NCBI GenBank assembly: GCA_027943335.1
Contig: BSBK01001302.1
Coordinates: 1,871,501 to 1,935,500, forward strand
DNA length: 64,000 nucleotides
Origin: Chamaecyparis obtusa
Taxonomy: Eukaryota > Streptophyta > Pinopsida > Cupressales > Cupressaceae
Direction of reading: 5' to 3'
The notes beneath the pieces were generated by a model. That model saw only the letters and a program-made list of their open reading frames with translations. It was not told where the DNA came from and made no database searches. The first letter of the stretch is position 1. Each line of letters begins with the position of its first letter. This document shows positions 10,853-23,767 of the stretch, piece after piece. A program made the translations under genes and the position numbers.

Positions 10853-13800
10853 ATGACTACCCTGATGCCAGAAATTAAATTAACTAGTACCAACTACCAT
10901 GCATGGAAAAATCACATGACGTTCATATTTAGATTTAGACACATTTTAGATATTTCCACTGATGCTAGTTCAAAACCAGCAGCCTCTACTCCTCAAGCTG
11001 ACCAAACTGCTTGGTAGACAAAAAATGAGGAAGCACTTGGCTTAATCGAAATTTTCCTAAGTCCCAAATTGTATGTCCTCATTTCCAATTGTACAGAAGC
11101 CCATCAGGTTTGGGACATCCTGAAAAATACCTATGATAGTGTAGATGAAACTCAAAAAATCCAGCTTCAAGACCAACTTGAAGACCTCAGGTATATTGAT
11201 TTCAACTCTGTTGATGACTTCTTGCTTAAGTTTGATTCCATTAAAGTTTTACTAACTGGTTTACAAGTTCCTCTTTCAGATTTAAGAATAATTCATATTA
11301 TTATTCGTAAATGTTTTCCTAGATAGTTCCAACAGTTCATTACTAACATTTATTCTCAATTAGCTATTCCTTTGTTAGCATCTTAATTAACTTATGTTAT
11401 TTTTCAAAATATGTTGCGTCAAGAGGAAGCTAAATTAATTCAGTTTGGTATACTTAAAACTCAGGAACATGCATATGTCTCTAACATAAGATCTTCTAAC
11501 ACTAATCAAAATAACAATAGATCTTCTAACACTAATCAAAATAATCAAAATTATCAAAGATCTAACAATTCTCATAATTCAAATAATAACTTAGGCCAAC
11601 CGTTTAATGATCATTACAATTCTAGGCCTTCCAATAACTATCATAGTAATAATCAGTCAAATAGGCCTCATTGCACCTATTGTGGTAAAGATGGTCACTT
11701 AGTTCATAATTGTTTTAAGAAACAAAAAGATGATCATCGTAATTCTCAAAATTACTCAAATGGAAACCCTAATGGAAATCAATCTCGTTCTGCTTTTACT
11801 GTCTGTTTTAATGCTTCTAAATCACTTGAATGGATTATTGATAGTGGTGCATCTCAACATGTTACTTCTCATAAGGAATTTTTTGACTCTTTGCAACCCG
11901 ATTCTCTAAATATTCCTATTTCCTTAGCTGATAATTATTGCTGTCAAGTTGAAGGAACTAGTAATGTTTCTGTTCCAAATGGTAAATTACATGATGTGCT
12001 TTATGTTCCTGATTTGAAAGCTAACCTTATTTTTGTTCCTCAATTATGTCAAGATTATAAGGTTGAGTTTCATAAAAAAGAATTGTCATATCATTGATCC
12101 TAACACTGATCAGATAGTTGCTGATGCTAAATTAGATGATGACAATCTCTTTAAATTTTATCAATTTGTTTCTCCTAGATATTCATTACTCACTACTATT
12201 GATTTTCACATTTGGCATGAAAGACTAGGACATTTAAATTCTGATTATATCTCTTTAATGCAAAAATAAAATATGGTAGATGGACTACCTAAGTTTACTA
12301 CTTCTAAGTTTGATTGCAATGGATGTATGAGTGGTAAAATGCATAGAGAATCTTTTCCCCATAAATCATCTTGGAGAGCTAATAATAAGTTAGTTCTAAT
12401 TCATAGTGATATTTTAGGTCCTATGGAAAATACTTCTATTTCAGGTTCTAAATATGCTTTAACTTTTGTTGATGATTATTCTCATAGAACTTGGATTTAT
12501 TTCCTACATAGTAAAGATCAAGTCCTTGATACTTTTGCTGAATTTCATATTTTTGTAGAAAGACAAAGTGGTTGTAAAATTTAGATTCTTAGGACAGATA
12601 ATGGTACTAAATATGTTAATCATGCTTTCCATTCTTATTTAAGATCTTTGGTATCAAACATGAGCTTACTGTTCCTTATACACCAGAACAGAATGGTGTG
12701 GCAAAATGGAAGCATAGAACAATAGTTGAAATGGGTAGATGTTTTTTACATGCTAGAAATATGGATTATAAATTTTGGGCTAAAGCCATGGCATGTGCCA
12801 CCTATATTCTTAATAGAACTCCTACTAAGGCCCTTCCAAATAAAACTCCTGAAGAAGTTTGGTCAGGTAGAAAACCCAATCTGTCTCATTTACGTATTTT
12901 TGGCTCCACTGCTTATGTTCACACACCTAAACAGAAAAGGAAAAAGTTAGATCCTAAATCCTCACCTCATATATTTGTTGGTTATTCTGAGAACACTAAA
13001 GGTTATAGAGTTTATGGTCCTCTTACTAATAAAGTTCACATAGCTAGAGATGTTTGCATTTCTGAAAATGGTGTCCATGATTGTTCTCAAATTTTAGATT
13101 CTGATTTTAGTCATAGCAACATAGTTCTTGTGGAGGACCAACCTTCATCTCTCAACCCTACTCCTCAAATTCCTGCTCCTAAATTTTATATTCCTTCTAT
13201 TTCTGCTCCTAACACTACTGATAATACTAATAAATAGGATAATCATGAACAAATAGATAGTAATGATACTCCTAATGATTTTGTTCCTTCTAGTAGTAGC
13301 AGTGATGATGATGATGATGGTAATAATCTATTTACTCCTAGTAATATTTCTGTTAATTCTAGGAGAAATCCTAAATGGTTTAAAGATTTACTTAATGAGG
13401 GTGATGATTACATTGCTAGAATGGGTGGACTTAAACCTAGATGGATAAACTATTATAATTATGCTCTTATGACTTCTCTCTCTAATTCTAATGATCCTCA
13501 AACCTTTTCTCAAGCTAAAAATCAACCTCACTTGAAAACTGCTATGCAAGAAGAATATGATAGTTTAATTTCTAATAATACTTGGGATCTTGTTCCTCTT
13601 CCTCATGGTAAAAATCTAGTTTCCTGCAAATGGTTATATAAAACTAAGTTAAATTCCAACAATGAAATTAGTAAATTTAAGGCTAGATTAGTTGCACGTG
13701 GTTTTTCTTAGATTGAAGGCATAGACTATAATGAAACTTTTGCTCCTATTGCTAAAATGCCTACCATTAAAGTTGTTCTTGCTTTAGCTGCTAAAATGAA

Positions 13801-15039
13801 TTGGCCTATTCACCAAATGGATGTTAAAAGTGCTTTCTTAAATGGTGATTTGCATGAAGAAATTTATATGTCTCAACCTCCTGGTTTTATTCAACAAGGT
13901 AATGAACATTTAGTCTACAAACTAAAGAAGTCTATTTATGGTTTAAAACAATCTCCTAGAGAGTGGTATTCCAAAATTAATGCTTTCTTTATTTCTCAAG
14001 GTTTTAAAAGAAGTCAAAATGATCCTAACTTGTATATCAAGCATAGTGAAGATGACATTATTATTATCATTCTGTATGTTGATGATTTGATTCTTCCAGT
14101 TCTAACCAGTTAATTTCTGATGTTAAGTTTCAACTCAATCAAAAATTTCAAATGACAAACTTAGGTTTCTTACATTATTTCTTAGGAATGCAAATTTGGC
14201 AAACCCCCAAGGGTATTTTTATCTCTCAAAGTAAATATGCTAAAGATCTCCTAGATAGATTTCATATGAATGATGCTAATCATGTTTCAATTCCATGTGA
14301 TTTAGGAACTATGTTAATGATAGATATGGAATCTTCTTTCATTGATGCTACTCCTTATAGAGAACTAGTAGGTAGTTTAATTTATCTAACCCTCACTAGA
14401 CCTGATTTATCTTTTAGTGTTGGTTTAGTTTCAAGATTTATGTCCAAACCTCAACAAACTCATTTCAAAATTGCTAAAAGAATATTACATTACATTAAAG
14501 GTACTATTAACTTAGGATTATCTTATGCTGCAAATTTTAATTTTACTTTAAAAGGTTTTACTTATTCAGATCTAGGTGGAGACCCCAATGATGGGAAATC
14601 TACTTTTGGGTATTGTTTTTCTCTTGGTTTAGGTTCTATATCTTGGAAAAGTAAAAAAGAACAATCTGTGTCTCTATGTTCTACTAAAGTTGAATATAAA
14701 AGTTGTACTCATGCCTCTAAAGAAGCTCTATGGCTTAGAAGAATACTTGAAGATTTGGGTCTACCTCAACAAGAACCTACACCATTGTATTGTGACAATC
14801 AAAGTGCAATAGCCTTGGCAAAGAATCCAGTTTACCATGAAAAATCAAAGCACATTTCTCTCCACCACCACTTCATTAGAGAGCACATTGCAGAAAAGAA
14901 AGTTTCCCTCATCCATTGCAAAGGTGAAGATCAAGTTGCAAATATTTTGATAAAACCTCTTTCTAGAGAGAAATTTGAATTTCATTGTAATAATTTGGGT
15001 TTGATACCCCTTGATGTAATTACCCCAAGTAAAGATTAA
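10853..15039 (+). pseudogene. Copia gag-pol polyprotein, broken by stops and frameshifts
   Basis: The start ATG at 10853 opens a typical copia gag. Domains in order: gag (10853-11660), CCHC knuckle C-x2-C-x4-H-x4-C (about 11671-11712), protease WIIDSGASQH (about 11830), integrase His-Cys zinc region and core (about 12200-12750), RT with YVDD (RT from about 13570, YVDD near 14077) and RNase H (about 14560-14950). In-frame stops are TAG at 11015, 11324, 12582, 13235 and 13709, and TAA at 11384 and 12267, all at expected Gln positions. Frame changes occur near 12060-12095, near 12640 and near 14090. The third integrase catalytic residue, normally Glu in NGVAE, is Lys (NGVAK). The natural stop is TAA at 15037. 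The element cannot make a working polyprotein. Confidence 0.92.
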
Positions 15040-15046
15040 AGGGGGG
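15035..15046 (+). other. Polypurine tract of copia element 2
   Basis: A purine run ending in six G directly precedes the TGTTAG start of the 3' LTR, as required to prime plus-strand DNA synthesis. It overlaps the polyprotein stop codon. Confidence 0.85.
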
Positions 15047-15350
15047 TGTTAGAATTTAATCTTTCCTTGGTATATTTGTATTTATAAGATAAACCAAGGT
15101 ATTCTAATGTATTCGTCCTCTAGTCCAAGTGGGAGGACATGTAATATTTGTAATTTCCTTTATTAAGGAAAATAGATATTCTTCCTTATGAGGAATCCTA
15201 CACTTGTCTCACACACTAGTGAAATGTTGCATACACAAAATTGGGAGTTACAATGTAACTCCTTTCTCACATCTCTATTAAGAGATGGCTCTTCTCTCTC
15301 ATTTCTATGAGATTCTTCATCTTCTTCTTGATTATCATTGTATGAGCTTT

Positions 15351-15401
<51 letters not shown>

Positions 15402-15600
15402 CTTAAGAATTTTGTTGCCACTTTCATTAATATCACGGGATTTTTTTTATGCTTTTCCCCTTCAAAATCTTGTCTCCTTGTTGCTTGTTTTTGGTGAATG
15501 CTCCTAGTTCTTGCACTAATTCATGGTAAATTTTTCTATTCCTAATCTCATTGATTAAAAAAGTTCCTATTTGTCTCTATATTTTGTTATTATTTTAACA
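15047..15600 (+). repeat. 3' LTR of copia element 2
   Basis: This 554-bp partner of the LTR at 7564-8107 starts TGTTAGAATTTAATC and ends TTTTAACA, followed by the TGTTT target duplication. It contains a CT repeat at about 15352-15398. Confidence 0.93.
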
Positions 15601-15605
15601 TGTTT
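15601..15605. repeat. Target-site duplication of copia element 2 (right copy)
   Basis: TGTTT, identical to 7559-7563. Confidence 0.9.
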
Positions 15606-16645
15606 GCCTGGTATGGATCATTAAAAAAAATTGATTGAAAACTTGCCAATCATTGAGATCAGGCCCATAGTCCTATTTTTTGGCTGTAATGACTCTTTAC
15701 AAAATGGGCACCCATTATTTAAATAAAACGGGCACCCGATATTTAAATGAAACGGGCACCCATTTTTTAATTTTACAAAATAGGTGCTTGTTTTGTAAAA
15801 CTATGAGAGAGAACTGTACTCATTGGCTTGGTTTTTGGTTCAGGATAGGCTTGGTGGGACCAAGCCTATGCTTGGCCCTGCAAAAAAATGGCTAAGACAT
15901 TACAGTATAAAATTTTTGCCTTGCCATAATTTTTTGGACACCTTCCTGAATGAATTGTTTGATAAAATGAAAACCCATTTTAGCTCTTATTGTGTAGATT
16001 ATAAAAATATAAATTTTATAGTGATATGATAAATTTCAATATTTTTACAATATTTATTAAGCCAACGTGGTACCTAAACTTGAAATACTAAGGTTACTTA
16101 AAATTTTAATAACTTTTTTAATTTTACATTTTTTTAAAAATGAGTTATATGACATCAATCTACATAGAATTTCCTTCAAATTAAAAAAAAAAAAGTGAAA
16201 AAAAGTGAAGTTATCATTAAATTATGGTGGTCGTACACAAGAGGTTTCGAAAATATACTTTATAGTCAATTAAAAAAAAAAAAAAATATTCAATAAAAAA
16301 ATAAGATAAAATATTCTCATCAATCTTTAGTGTTTTAGGTACCTTTTCCCAAAAGGATTCACAAAAATACATTTATTTACTTCAAAAAGGGTGGTCGTAC
16401 ACGTGTGAGGTGTGGTCCTGAAAGAGGCATTTTGAAAATTTGGTTTTTAAGCATGCCTACTAAAATTCAATTTATACCATGTGTGTATTGAAATAAATTA
16501 CATATTTGAAAAGTAGACTCCGAGCACTAAATTTTTTATTCCTAAAGTTTTCCAAGATTCAATCTTTAAGTGCCCCAAATTTTGACATCAATTGACATAA
16601 ATTTTGAAAAACAAAGAAAACACTTTCACTTTTTGCCCAAAAGTG
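15606..16645. other. Intergenic stretch with a short 25-bp tandem repeat
   Basis: No gene is seen. At about 15698-15790 three to four diverged copies of a unit of about 25 bp occur, each built around AAA(C/T)GGGCACCC followed by an AT-rich tail. The remainder is AT-rich with homopolymer runs. Confidence 0.6.
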
Positions 16646-16649
16646 GGAC

Positions 16650-17750
16650 TCAACTTCTTGTATCCACCCTATATCTCTAATATCTCACATGTTTGTAATA
16701 TGATTCAATATTTTTTTATATTCTTACATATATTATTTACTATGTTTTCATTTCCAATTCATTTCATACTTTAAAAGCATCTATTTAGAAGAAAATGTAT
16801 ATTATCCTATAGTTTTTTTTAAAAAAACTTGAGACTTCAAATAGTTGTTGTGTATAATAGAGACTCATCACTATATCCAAAAGGAGATTGACCAAATTAT
16901 ATGTCTCCAACATACTAAGATTTATATAATTTCAACAATACATGAAATTATATCTTCAATGGCTACATCATATGAATCTTTATCACGTACCCACATCTCA
17001 TGGATTTTTTTATCACAATTCTATATCATTTAGAGTTTTATAAAATTGCAATATTACATTGATTTGTATGCATCACACAACCCCATAATGAACTACCATA
17101 ATGCTTAAAGTATTTTTGTATCATTTTTTTTTGTATAGGAAGTATTTTGTATTCCTTATCTCTTTGTTTCACATTTCCTCGATAGTTAAAGAAACTTGTA
17201 ATTTGTGCTATTTTTGATCAAGTGGTAGATTCTACTCATTGCATGCTTTTGTTCCTTCGTAAAAAAATTATGGGGCCTACATACTAAGGAAACTATAATA
17301 AGAGGAATTCATTATTAATTTTGAACTTTATTTCTTTCATGTTGGCTGAGAATGTTTGTATGCATTGAAGTGCATGTTAATGTTAGGTAATTTACATGAA
17401 CATCAAAGAAAAATAAAATGTGATATATTCAATGTCATTTTGTATTTAGTTTCATATATAAAAAATTCTTATTGCAAGAACATATTGATAGGTGGGATAA
17501 GCTTGTGCTTATCACGGTTCACAATTTAATCCTTATCCAATTCTATTTCATTCTTGTCTATAGTAAACCTAATATTTTTTTATATAAATATTCCTTCTTA
17601 TTCATATTTATGTCTATATTTTCTCTCCTTAGCTCAAGATTATTATCATAACCCTTTAGTTTATTTTTATGTTCTCATCAATCAATTAGTTCAATCCTGA
17701 GGCACATAAGATTGCTCCAAAATTAAAATCTTGAAATTCCAATTGTATGA
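16650..17750 (+). repeat. TPS upstream module, copy 0 (truncated)
   Basis: The segment resembles the 5' flanks of both terpene synthase genes. 16650-16850 matches about 25220-25410 and 29230-29420 (TATCTCTAATA, GAAGAAAATGTAT, GAGACTTCAAATA blocks). 17380-17740 matches 41220-41580 (ATGAACATCAAAGAAAAA; CTCAAGATTATTATC; AGTTCAATCC-AGGCACATAAGA). The match stops where the minus-strand gypsy remnant begins, so the promoter-proximal part and any gene are missing. Confidence 0.65.
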
Positions 17751-18560
17751 CATAGCCACGACAAGAGGATCCTCAATCAGGAAGCTCCAAACCATGTAAC
17801 ATGAGTCACACAATGGAAACAACAACACATGATAGAAAGGAAGTAGGATCCAAATTTTTCATTATCATAAAACTCATTTACAACAAGCCAAAAACACACA
17901 AGCTTACATTCCGGGCATACATGCCTAATTAAAGACCCCAAAATCTAGAATTAACCTTTATGTGAATCTAGTGAATCCCCTCCCCCCCTGAATCGCTAGT
18001 TAAAGAAACAAATACATCAATATATACAATGTTACCAATGCAAAAAGTTGGCCAAGAAAGACCACTTTCTCCAAAGATGGAAAATGTAATGTGCATATAG
18101 GTCAAGACCTAAATCATGAAGTGCCCCTCCAAAAGGATTTGAAATGAATCACAAACCAACATGTAGGTCGGCTAAGAGTTTAAGAATGTCAAAAAATGAG
18201 CCAAAGAGGATCACAAATTGAGGAAATGGTTCACAAGATCAAAAAATTCTAGCTAGCCGGGAAACATGAAGAACAAAATAGGTCCGAGCCAAAATCAAAG
18301 AGATTTCCACCACTTGAAGAAATGGATAAAAATTCTAACCTAGAAAAAGATCTACTGTAATGCCAAGAATGTGTCATAAGGTCTGCAAGAGAAAATGATC
18401 CAACTCATAGGAATGCCACAAAAAACATAGAAATTGACTAAACAAGAACAATTTGAAAGAAAATATTTTTGGTTGATGCAAGATTGTCAAGAACCAAGGA
18501 TGCTCATGCATCAAACACCCTTGGTGAGAAGAGATGTTCCATGAGAGGAACTCATGACCA
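17751..18560 (-). repeat. 3' LTR of the gypsy remnant (inner boundary uncertain)
   Basis: The left 130 bp match the LTR piece beside the PBS at 20596-20735. The rest has no partner in the window because the right LTR is truncated, so the inner limit near 18560 is an estimate from where protein-like reading resumes. Confidence 0.45.
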
Positions 18561-18599
18561 TCTAATAGGAATTAGGATGTAAATACCATACTCATTCTT

Positions 18600-20412
18600 G
18601 ATCCAAATGTCTTCCTCATTTGTATCTTTCTTCCTCCTTACCTCCTTTCTTTCTTTTGCCAGATCCCTCAATTTCTCCTTCTCTTCACCTTCTTTTCCTT
18701 GCCTCATATCTACATATGGTAGTAAGGAAAATTTAAAGCCAATTTATTACTTCTTCTCATCTGAGTTACCTCTTCCAGAAGACCCCATTTTATTTGCAAC
18801 CAAGATCTTTTGCTACATAACTCTACCTCCATTACCATCTGGTACCATCTTGTTTTTAGATCTACCCACAAGATCCTTCTTCAAATCCACACAATCTTCC
18901 TGTATATTATAATCTCTGCATTTTGCTTCTTAGCACAACAACTCTTCACAAGACTTATGTTCCTTAGTCCCCTCTCTTTCTCTTTCAAGGAGACCAAGTA
19001 AACTTCTACCCATTCTTCTCTATAGTAATCAAGTTCCTTCTACAAGCATCAACAGATCCTCTATCAAACTTCCAAGGTCTAACTAATAGAACATGAAAAT
19101 CAATCATAGGAAATACATCACACAAGACTTCATCTCTGGAAGGGCCAATATTAAAATTCACCAAGAACTTCTCTTTTACCTCTACTACATGATCATTTTG
19201 CCTCCAACTTATCTTATAATGAAAATGATTCCTTAGCCTCTTCAAACTAAGTTTCTCTACCATATCTTCAGATACCAAATTATTAGTACTTCCATTATCT
19301 ACAATAACCTTACAACATAGTTTACCCCTGATTTGCATATATTTTGAAAAAATATTCCTCCTTTGTGTAGGTTTGGTCTCCTCTTTGGTATTCTCCATAA
19401 AAATTAAGCATTAGGTATTCTCCCATCTCCAGTTCTATCATACTTTCATGTAGTGCTCTAGTCACCAGCTCTTGATGTGCTATAAAATTCTTTTTACCAG
19501 TGCCTTTACTAGATCTTGCAGAACATTCATAAGATCTATGTCTAGTTTCTCCACACTTGAAATGTTTACCTAGGAATATCTTGTTGCCACTTCCTCTTCT
19601 TTGTGCTTTCCGATCCGGTTCTTTACTCCACTTAGATCTTGATTCTTCTTCATTTGTCTACTTCTCCTTGTTGCTACTAATTTTCATCTCTTTTCCTCTG
19701 GGGTTATTCTATTGCCTTCTCTTTAGTTTAACATTTTTCTTAAGAGCATATTGGTAAGCATCCTCTAATTTAGAAATTATCAGCATACTCATCTAATCTT
19801 GAATGTTAAATCTAAGGCCATTTATATATATCTAGCCACTTTCTCCCTAGTTATTTCTTGGTGTCTAGATCTGATTGTTATCTTGTAAAATTTCTCAATA
19901 TACTCTTTCACACTCATTTCCTTCTACTTCAAGTTCTACTTCTTGAACAACTCTAACTCATAGTCTTTTGGAATGAATTCATCCTTCAGTCTTGCATCCA
20001 TCTACCTCCATTGGGTGATTCTCATTTCACCATTTTCCTCTTTGTCCTTCTGCAACTCTTTCCACCATAAGGAAACATGTATTTTCAACTTAGTTTGTGC
20101 CAAGCTAACCTTTTGTGGATCTCTAATATCTTCAAGGTCAAAGGAGTCCTCCAACTCTCCTATCCAATCTATCAAATCTTCTAGATGCAATGAGCCAAAA
20201 AAGTTAGAGACCTCCATTCTATGACTTTTACTTACATGTGTCGCTGCTCTTAGAAATTGATATTTTCTCTCATCCATTGGTCTTTTAGCCTCTTTAGTCT
20301 CTAGTTCTTTTGTAGCCTCTTCATATTCATCCTTTGGTTCCAAATTCCTCTGCAAACCAACTAATTCATTCCAGATCTCATTCCTCACCTCATTTTTGAA
20401 GTCTTCCATCAT
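18600..20412 (-). pseudogene. Gypsy gag-protease reading frame, multiply stopped
   Basis: From ATG 20412 a 136-codon frame encodes a gypsy gag capsid (MEVSNFFGSLH, LIDWIGELEDSF, SLWWKELQ). It continues with stops through KDEFIPKDYELELFKK and MSVKEYIEKFYK to a zinc knuckle near 19520-19560 whose first Cys is replaced by His. A protease frame follows (19398-19006) with VDNGSTNNLVSEDMVEKL, where the usual active-site DSG reads DNG. Several stops in gag are TAG at expected Gln positions (for example in LKQKEMS and QDQMSM contexts). The changed DSG, the lost Cys and the stops make it non-functional. Confidence 0.75.
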
Positions 20413-20580
20413 TTTCTCTATCCTTCTAGGTGCAAGTGCCTCGTCTTGGAAATCTAATTACAAGGTTTCAATTGCCTCTCACTCGATGATCTATTGAACA
20501 CACTTAAAACCTACCTCAAGTTAGCGATCTGCTCACCCACATGATGCCTTAAGGAATCCAACCCATCTCAAGGTTTGTAA

Positions 20581-20595
20581 CCAGCTCTGATACCA
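20581..20595 (-). other. Primer-binding site of the gypsy remnant
   Basis: The minus strand reads TGGTATCAGAGCTGG, complementary to initiator methionine tRNA. It lies between the LTR piece at 20596-20780 and gag. Confidence 0.75.
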
Positions 20596-20780
20596 CCCGA
20601 CGCAGCCACAAAAGGATGATTCTTAATGAGGACAATCCAAATCATGTAACAAAAAATACATAATAGAAATAACATCACAAGTAGAAAGGAAGCAGAATCC
20701 AAAGTTTACATTATCATAAAGTTCACATATATCATAAAGTTCACAAATTATCGTAAAGTTCACATTATCTAGATACATTT
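20596..20780 (-). repeat. Truncated 5' LTR of the gypsy remnant, with 19-bp repeats
   Basis: The sequence next to the PBS matches the left LTR at 17753. At about 20711-20772 a 19-20-bp unit containing ATC(A/G)TAAAGTTCACA is repeated three times, then the similarity ends. Confidence 0.6.
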
Positions 20781-21056
20781 TTAATTTAGGTGTTTTATTT
20801 ATTTATTCTAGTTTATATTTTCTTTTGTGATGTGTGTATGTACACATATATGTTTACACACACGTTTAATTTTCTCCTTGTTTGGAGTTGTTTTTGTTTT
20901 CTACTTTTGAGTTTTATTTATTTTTGTATATTTTTTATCTTTGAGGTCTTGTCACCCTTGGTTGGCATGTTTTCCTCCTCTCCCTCTCCTCTTCCCCTCT
21001 TTTTATTCCTTTCTAGGTTTGTAATCTACAACTTTCTTTTCCTTTTCTTTCTTGCA
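20781..21056. other. AT/T-rich intergenic stretch
   Basis: No gene. The open frame at 20790-21062 is a Phe/Leu-rich translation of T-rich sequence and is not supported by any motif. Confidence 0.5.
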
Positions 21057-22038
21057 TCCTGATGATGCATCATGTAGTGTGGTTTGAAACATTGATACTA
21101 AAAAAAAATGTTACTCAATCAAACCCCAAAAAAATACAAGCAAAATTTTAGTTATAGACTTCTCATTTAATATATAATAACTATTATAAATGAGTATGGA
21201 TACATTAAAAAATCCCCTTTTTGGTTTGAGATCATATACTTGTCTACAAGGTATGATGGATTAAACATAAAGAAGATAAAATAGAAAAATAATTCCTAGA
21301 TGACACATAATACCCTTTAAGATAAAGAATTTAGAATTTCAAAACAATAGATTTAAGATCAATAATAAGATTGTGCTTCCCCCCAAAATATCCTTTTCAT
21401 TAATTAACTATCTATATGATCTCATAATTTCATTTGATTATTTATGTGACCACATAAAATCATATGAAAGATTTATAAATCATAAATGTTAACAATTTTT
21501 AATAAATAAATTTAAACTATAAACTTCTCATTTAATATAATGATTAAATGCAATAAAATATTTATAAACAAGCCTAATCACAATTTGTGTTTTTGCAACT
21601 TTACTACCTTTCAATAACAAATATACGAGTTAATTATTCATGTGAACTTAACATTACAATATGTGAGTTGGGTGGATTTATAAGGAATATTAACTTTGAT
21701 GATTTAAAAACTTTACCAGATAAAGATTTTAGAGGGAAAAAAATTATGCATTCTATAAAGTAATGTCTGGTTTTATGTTAGTTCTATGATTGTTGTTGTT
21801 TTCAATTGTATTATGCATTTTTATTTAATTTTATATATTTCAAAGCTATTAAATTTCCACAGTCCATAAGAATGCAATGATAGTTCTGAATTCTATTGTG
21901 TGAAAAATTTCATCATCAACATTTCGCATAACACTCCATGATCCATAATTAGTATGCAAGAGAACATAAGGAACAAAAAGATGATGTCCAAAGGTTGATA
22001 ATTTTGTTCACATAATAGAATCTAGAAATTATCATTCA

Positions 22039-22227
<189 letters not shown>

Positions 22228-22792
22228 ATTTATATTCATTAAAAAAAATAGGTTGGTTAGATTGAAATAAAAAAAATTTAATAACATTCACAAGGCCAAA
22301 AAAAAAAAGTGTATAGACCCCAAGACCCAACACAAAGCCTTGTAAAATTTGTAATCTTCTTTTCAAATTAGATCTTCTATAATGAATTTTGATGATGAAG
22401 TTTTCAATTCTATCCATTCTAACTTCCTCAAAAAAAATAGTTAAATAATCAATTTCTAAAAGTTGACCCATATATGAATTTGACAGATGAGATCTCCTAC
22501 ACATAATTAATGTATGTTAACATATCGCCATCAAAAGGTATGTTATATGAATTGAAATTAGTATATGAGATCTCGTACACATAATTAATAAGAATTGGAT
22601 TGAAATTCTTCTATCCTTGGAAATGACTGGATATGACTATTTGAGCAGTTGTGTTCAAATCAGTTTTATTGCTCTATTCATATGGAGATAATAGTGAACG
22701 ATTCCTGATTTTTCGCGACCTAATTTTTGGGAGATTTGTTTTTGTACGCTGGTGACCGTGACAAAAGTTCTTCTCTTTCGAATAATAGTTTA

Positions 22793-23767
22793 GGGGAGAG
22801 GGACCAATAGTCATGAGGGCTAACTTCGTCAACATGTAGCCGTTGCATGGAATATCGTAAGACCTTCATTTTTTTTAGAAATGTAAAATGGACATTTAAC
22901 TACCTATAATTAAGGTTTGAAGGTGTGACTCATCACACAACTCATTAAAATATCATGCCTAGTTAAATGTGTACAAAAATTAGCTTTTTAAAGATTCAAC
23001 CAAAACTTAATCTAAAAATCTCTATTAGTTGAATTTAAAAATATCATTTGTTATTAGTGGCTGATTGTATTTCTATACAAAATATGACATATATACAACT
23101 TAAATGGACCATATACTTATTAGTAACCATGAATATTTGTTATATCTAACTTTTAAATCCAACACAAAAGGACCAATGCTTCAACACAAAAAAATAATTT
23201 GTTGTTATAAAAATAACACATTATTATATAAAATACAACCTATATCGAACACAAAGGGACCAATAGTTAAACACTAAAACTTTTTGACAATGTCACACAT
23301 TTCATGGGAAAATATAAGGCATTTTGGTTGTGTTCACCCTTTATATTTGGGATAAAACAAATTATTAATATGAAATATTCTAATGCATATACATTGCTAC
23401 CCCAATAGTTGTACACATAAGAATATTATTTGTGCACTAAGATAACAATACTTGTTTAAGTGGGCATCTTATTTTATTAAGTGGGCACCTTATTTTTTAA
23501 TTGACACACATATGATAGATAGCTATGATATATTATTTGAGACAAAAAGTTATCTATTTCACTTGTTAATGTTCTTTTAATATAACATTTATAGGTTCTC
23601 ATGTGTTCAACTATTGGTCTATTTTTTATCAACATTTAGAATTTTTTTATTTACATTTGGATTATTTAATCATAATATATAGTAAAAATATGGTGTAAGA
23701 CTGGATAATATATTCACTAGTGAGTGCATGACTATTGGACCCCACACAACTACTGGTCCCTCTCCCC
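22793..23767. mobile_element. Non-autonomous TIR DNA transposon, 975 bp
   Basis: The left end GGGGAGAGGGACCAATAG and the right end CTACTGGTCCCTCTCCCC form an 18-bp terminal inverted repeat with one mismatch. TA dinucleotides flank it (22791-22792 and 23768-23769). The sister unit has the uninterrupted empty site at about 28121-28145 (AATAGCTTACACAGATTTTT). Core motifs GGACCAATAG recur inside in both orientations (23170, 23257, 23611 reverse, 23732 reverse), like subterminal transposase-binding repeats. There is no transposase frame. The TA duplication fits the Tc1/Mariner group, although the TIR is unlike the usual Stowaway CTCCCTCC end. Confidence 0.85.

Larger units (their letters stand above)
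7564..15600 (+). mobile_element. Complete but defective Ty1/copia retrotransposon (element 2)
   Basis: The element is 8037 bp with LTRs at 7564-8107 and 15047-15600, both TG...CA, a PBS at 8108, a polypurine tract before the 3' LTR and a perfect 5-bp target duplication TGTTT. The internal order is gag, protease, integrase, RT, RNase H, which defines Ty1/copia. The leader of about 2.7 kb is unusually long. Seven in-frame stops and about three frameshifts make it non-autonomous. The LTRs are very similar, differing mainly by transitions and CT-repeat length. Confidence 0.95.
17751..20780 (-). mobile_element. Minus-strand Ty3/gypsy remnant with gag and protease only
   Basis: The order from right to left is partial LTR, PBS, gag, zinc knuckle, protease, a short unassigned part and an LTR. 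The LTR ends are recognised by similarity between 17753-17880 and 20600-20735 (shared AGCCAC, CATGTAACA, TAGAAAGGAAG, CATTATCATAAA blocks). No RT, RNase H or integrase is visible, so the element is either internally deleted or a gag-only derivative. It interrupts TPS upstream module copy 0. Confidence 0.65.
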
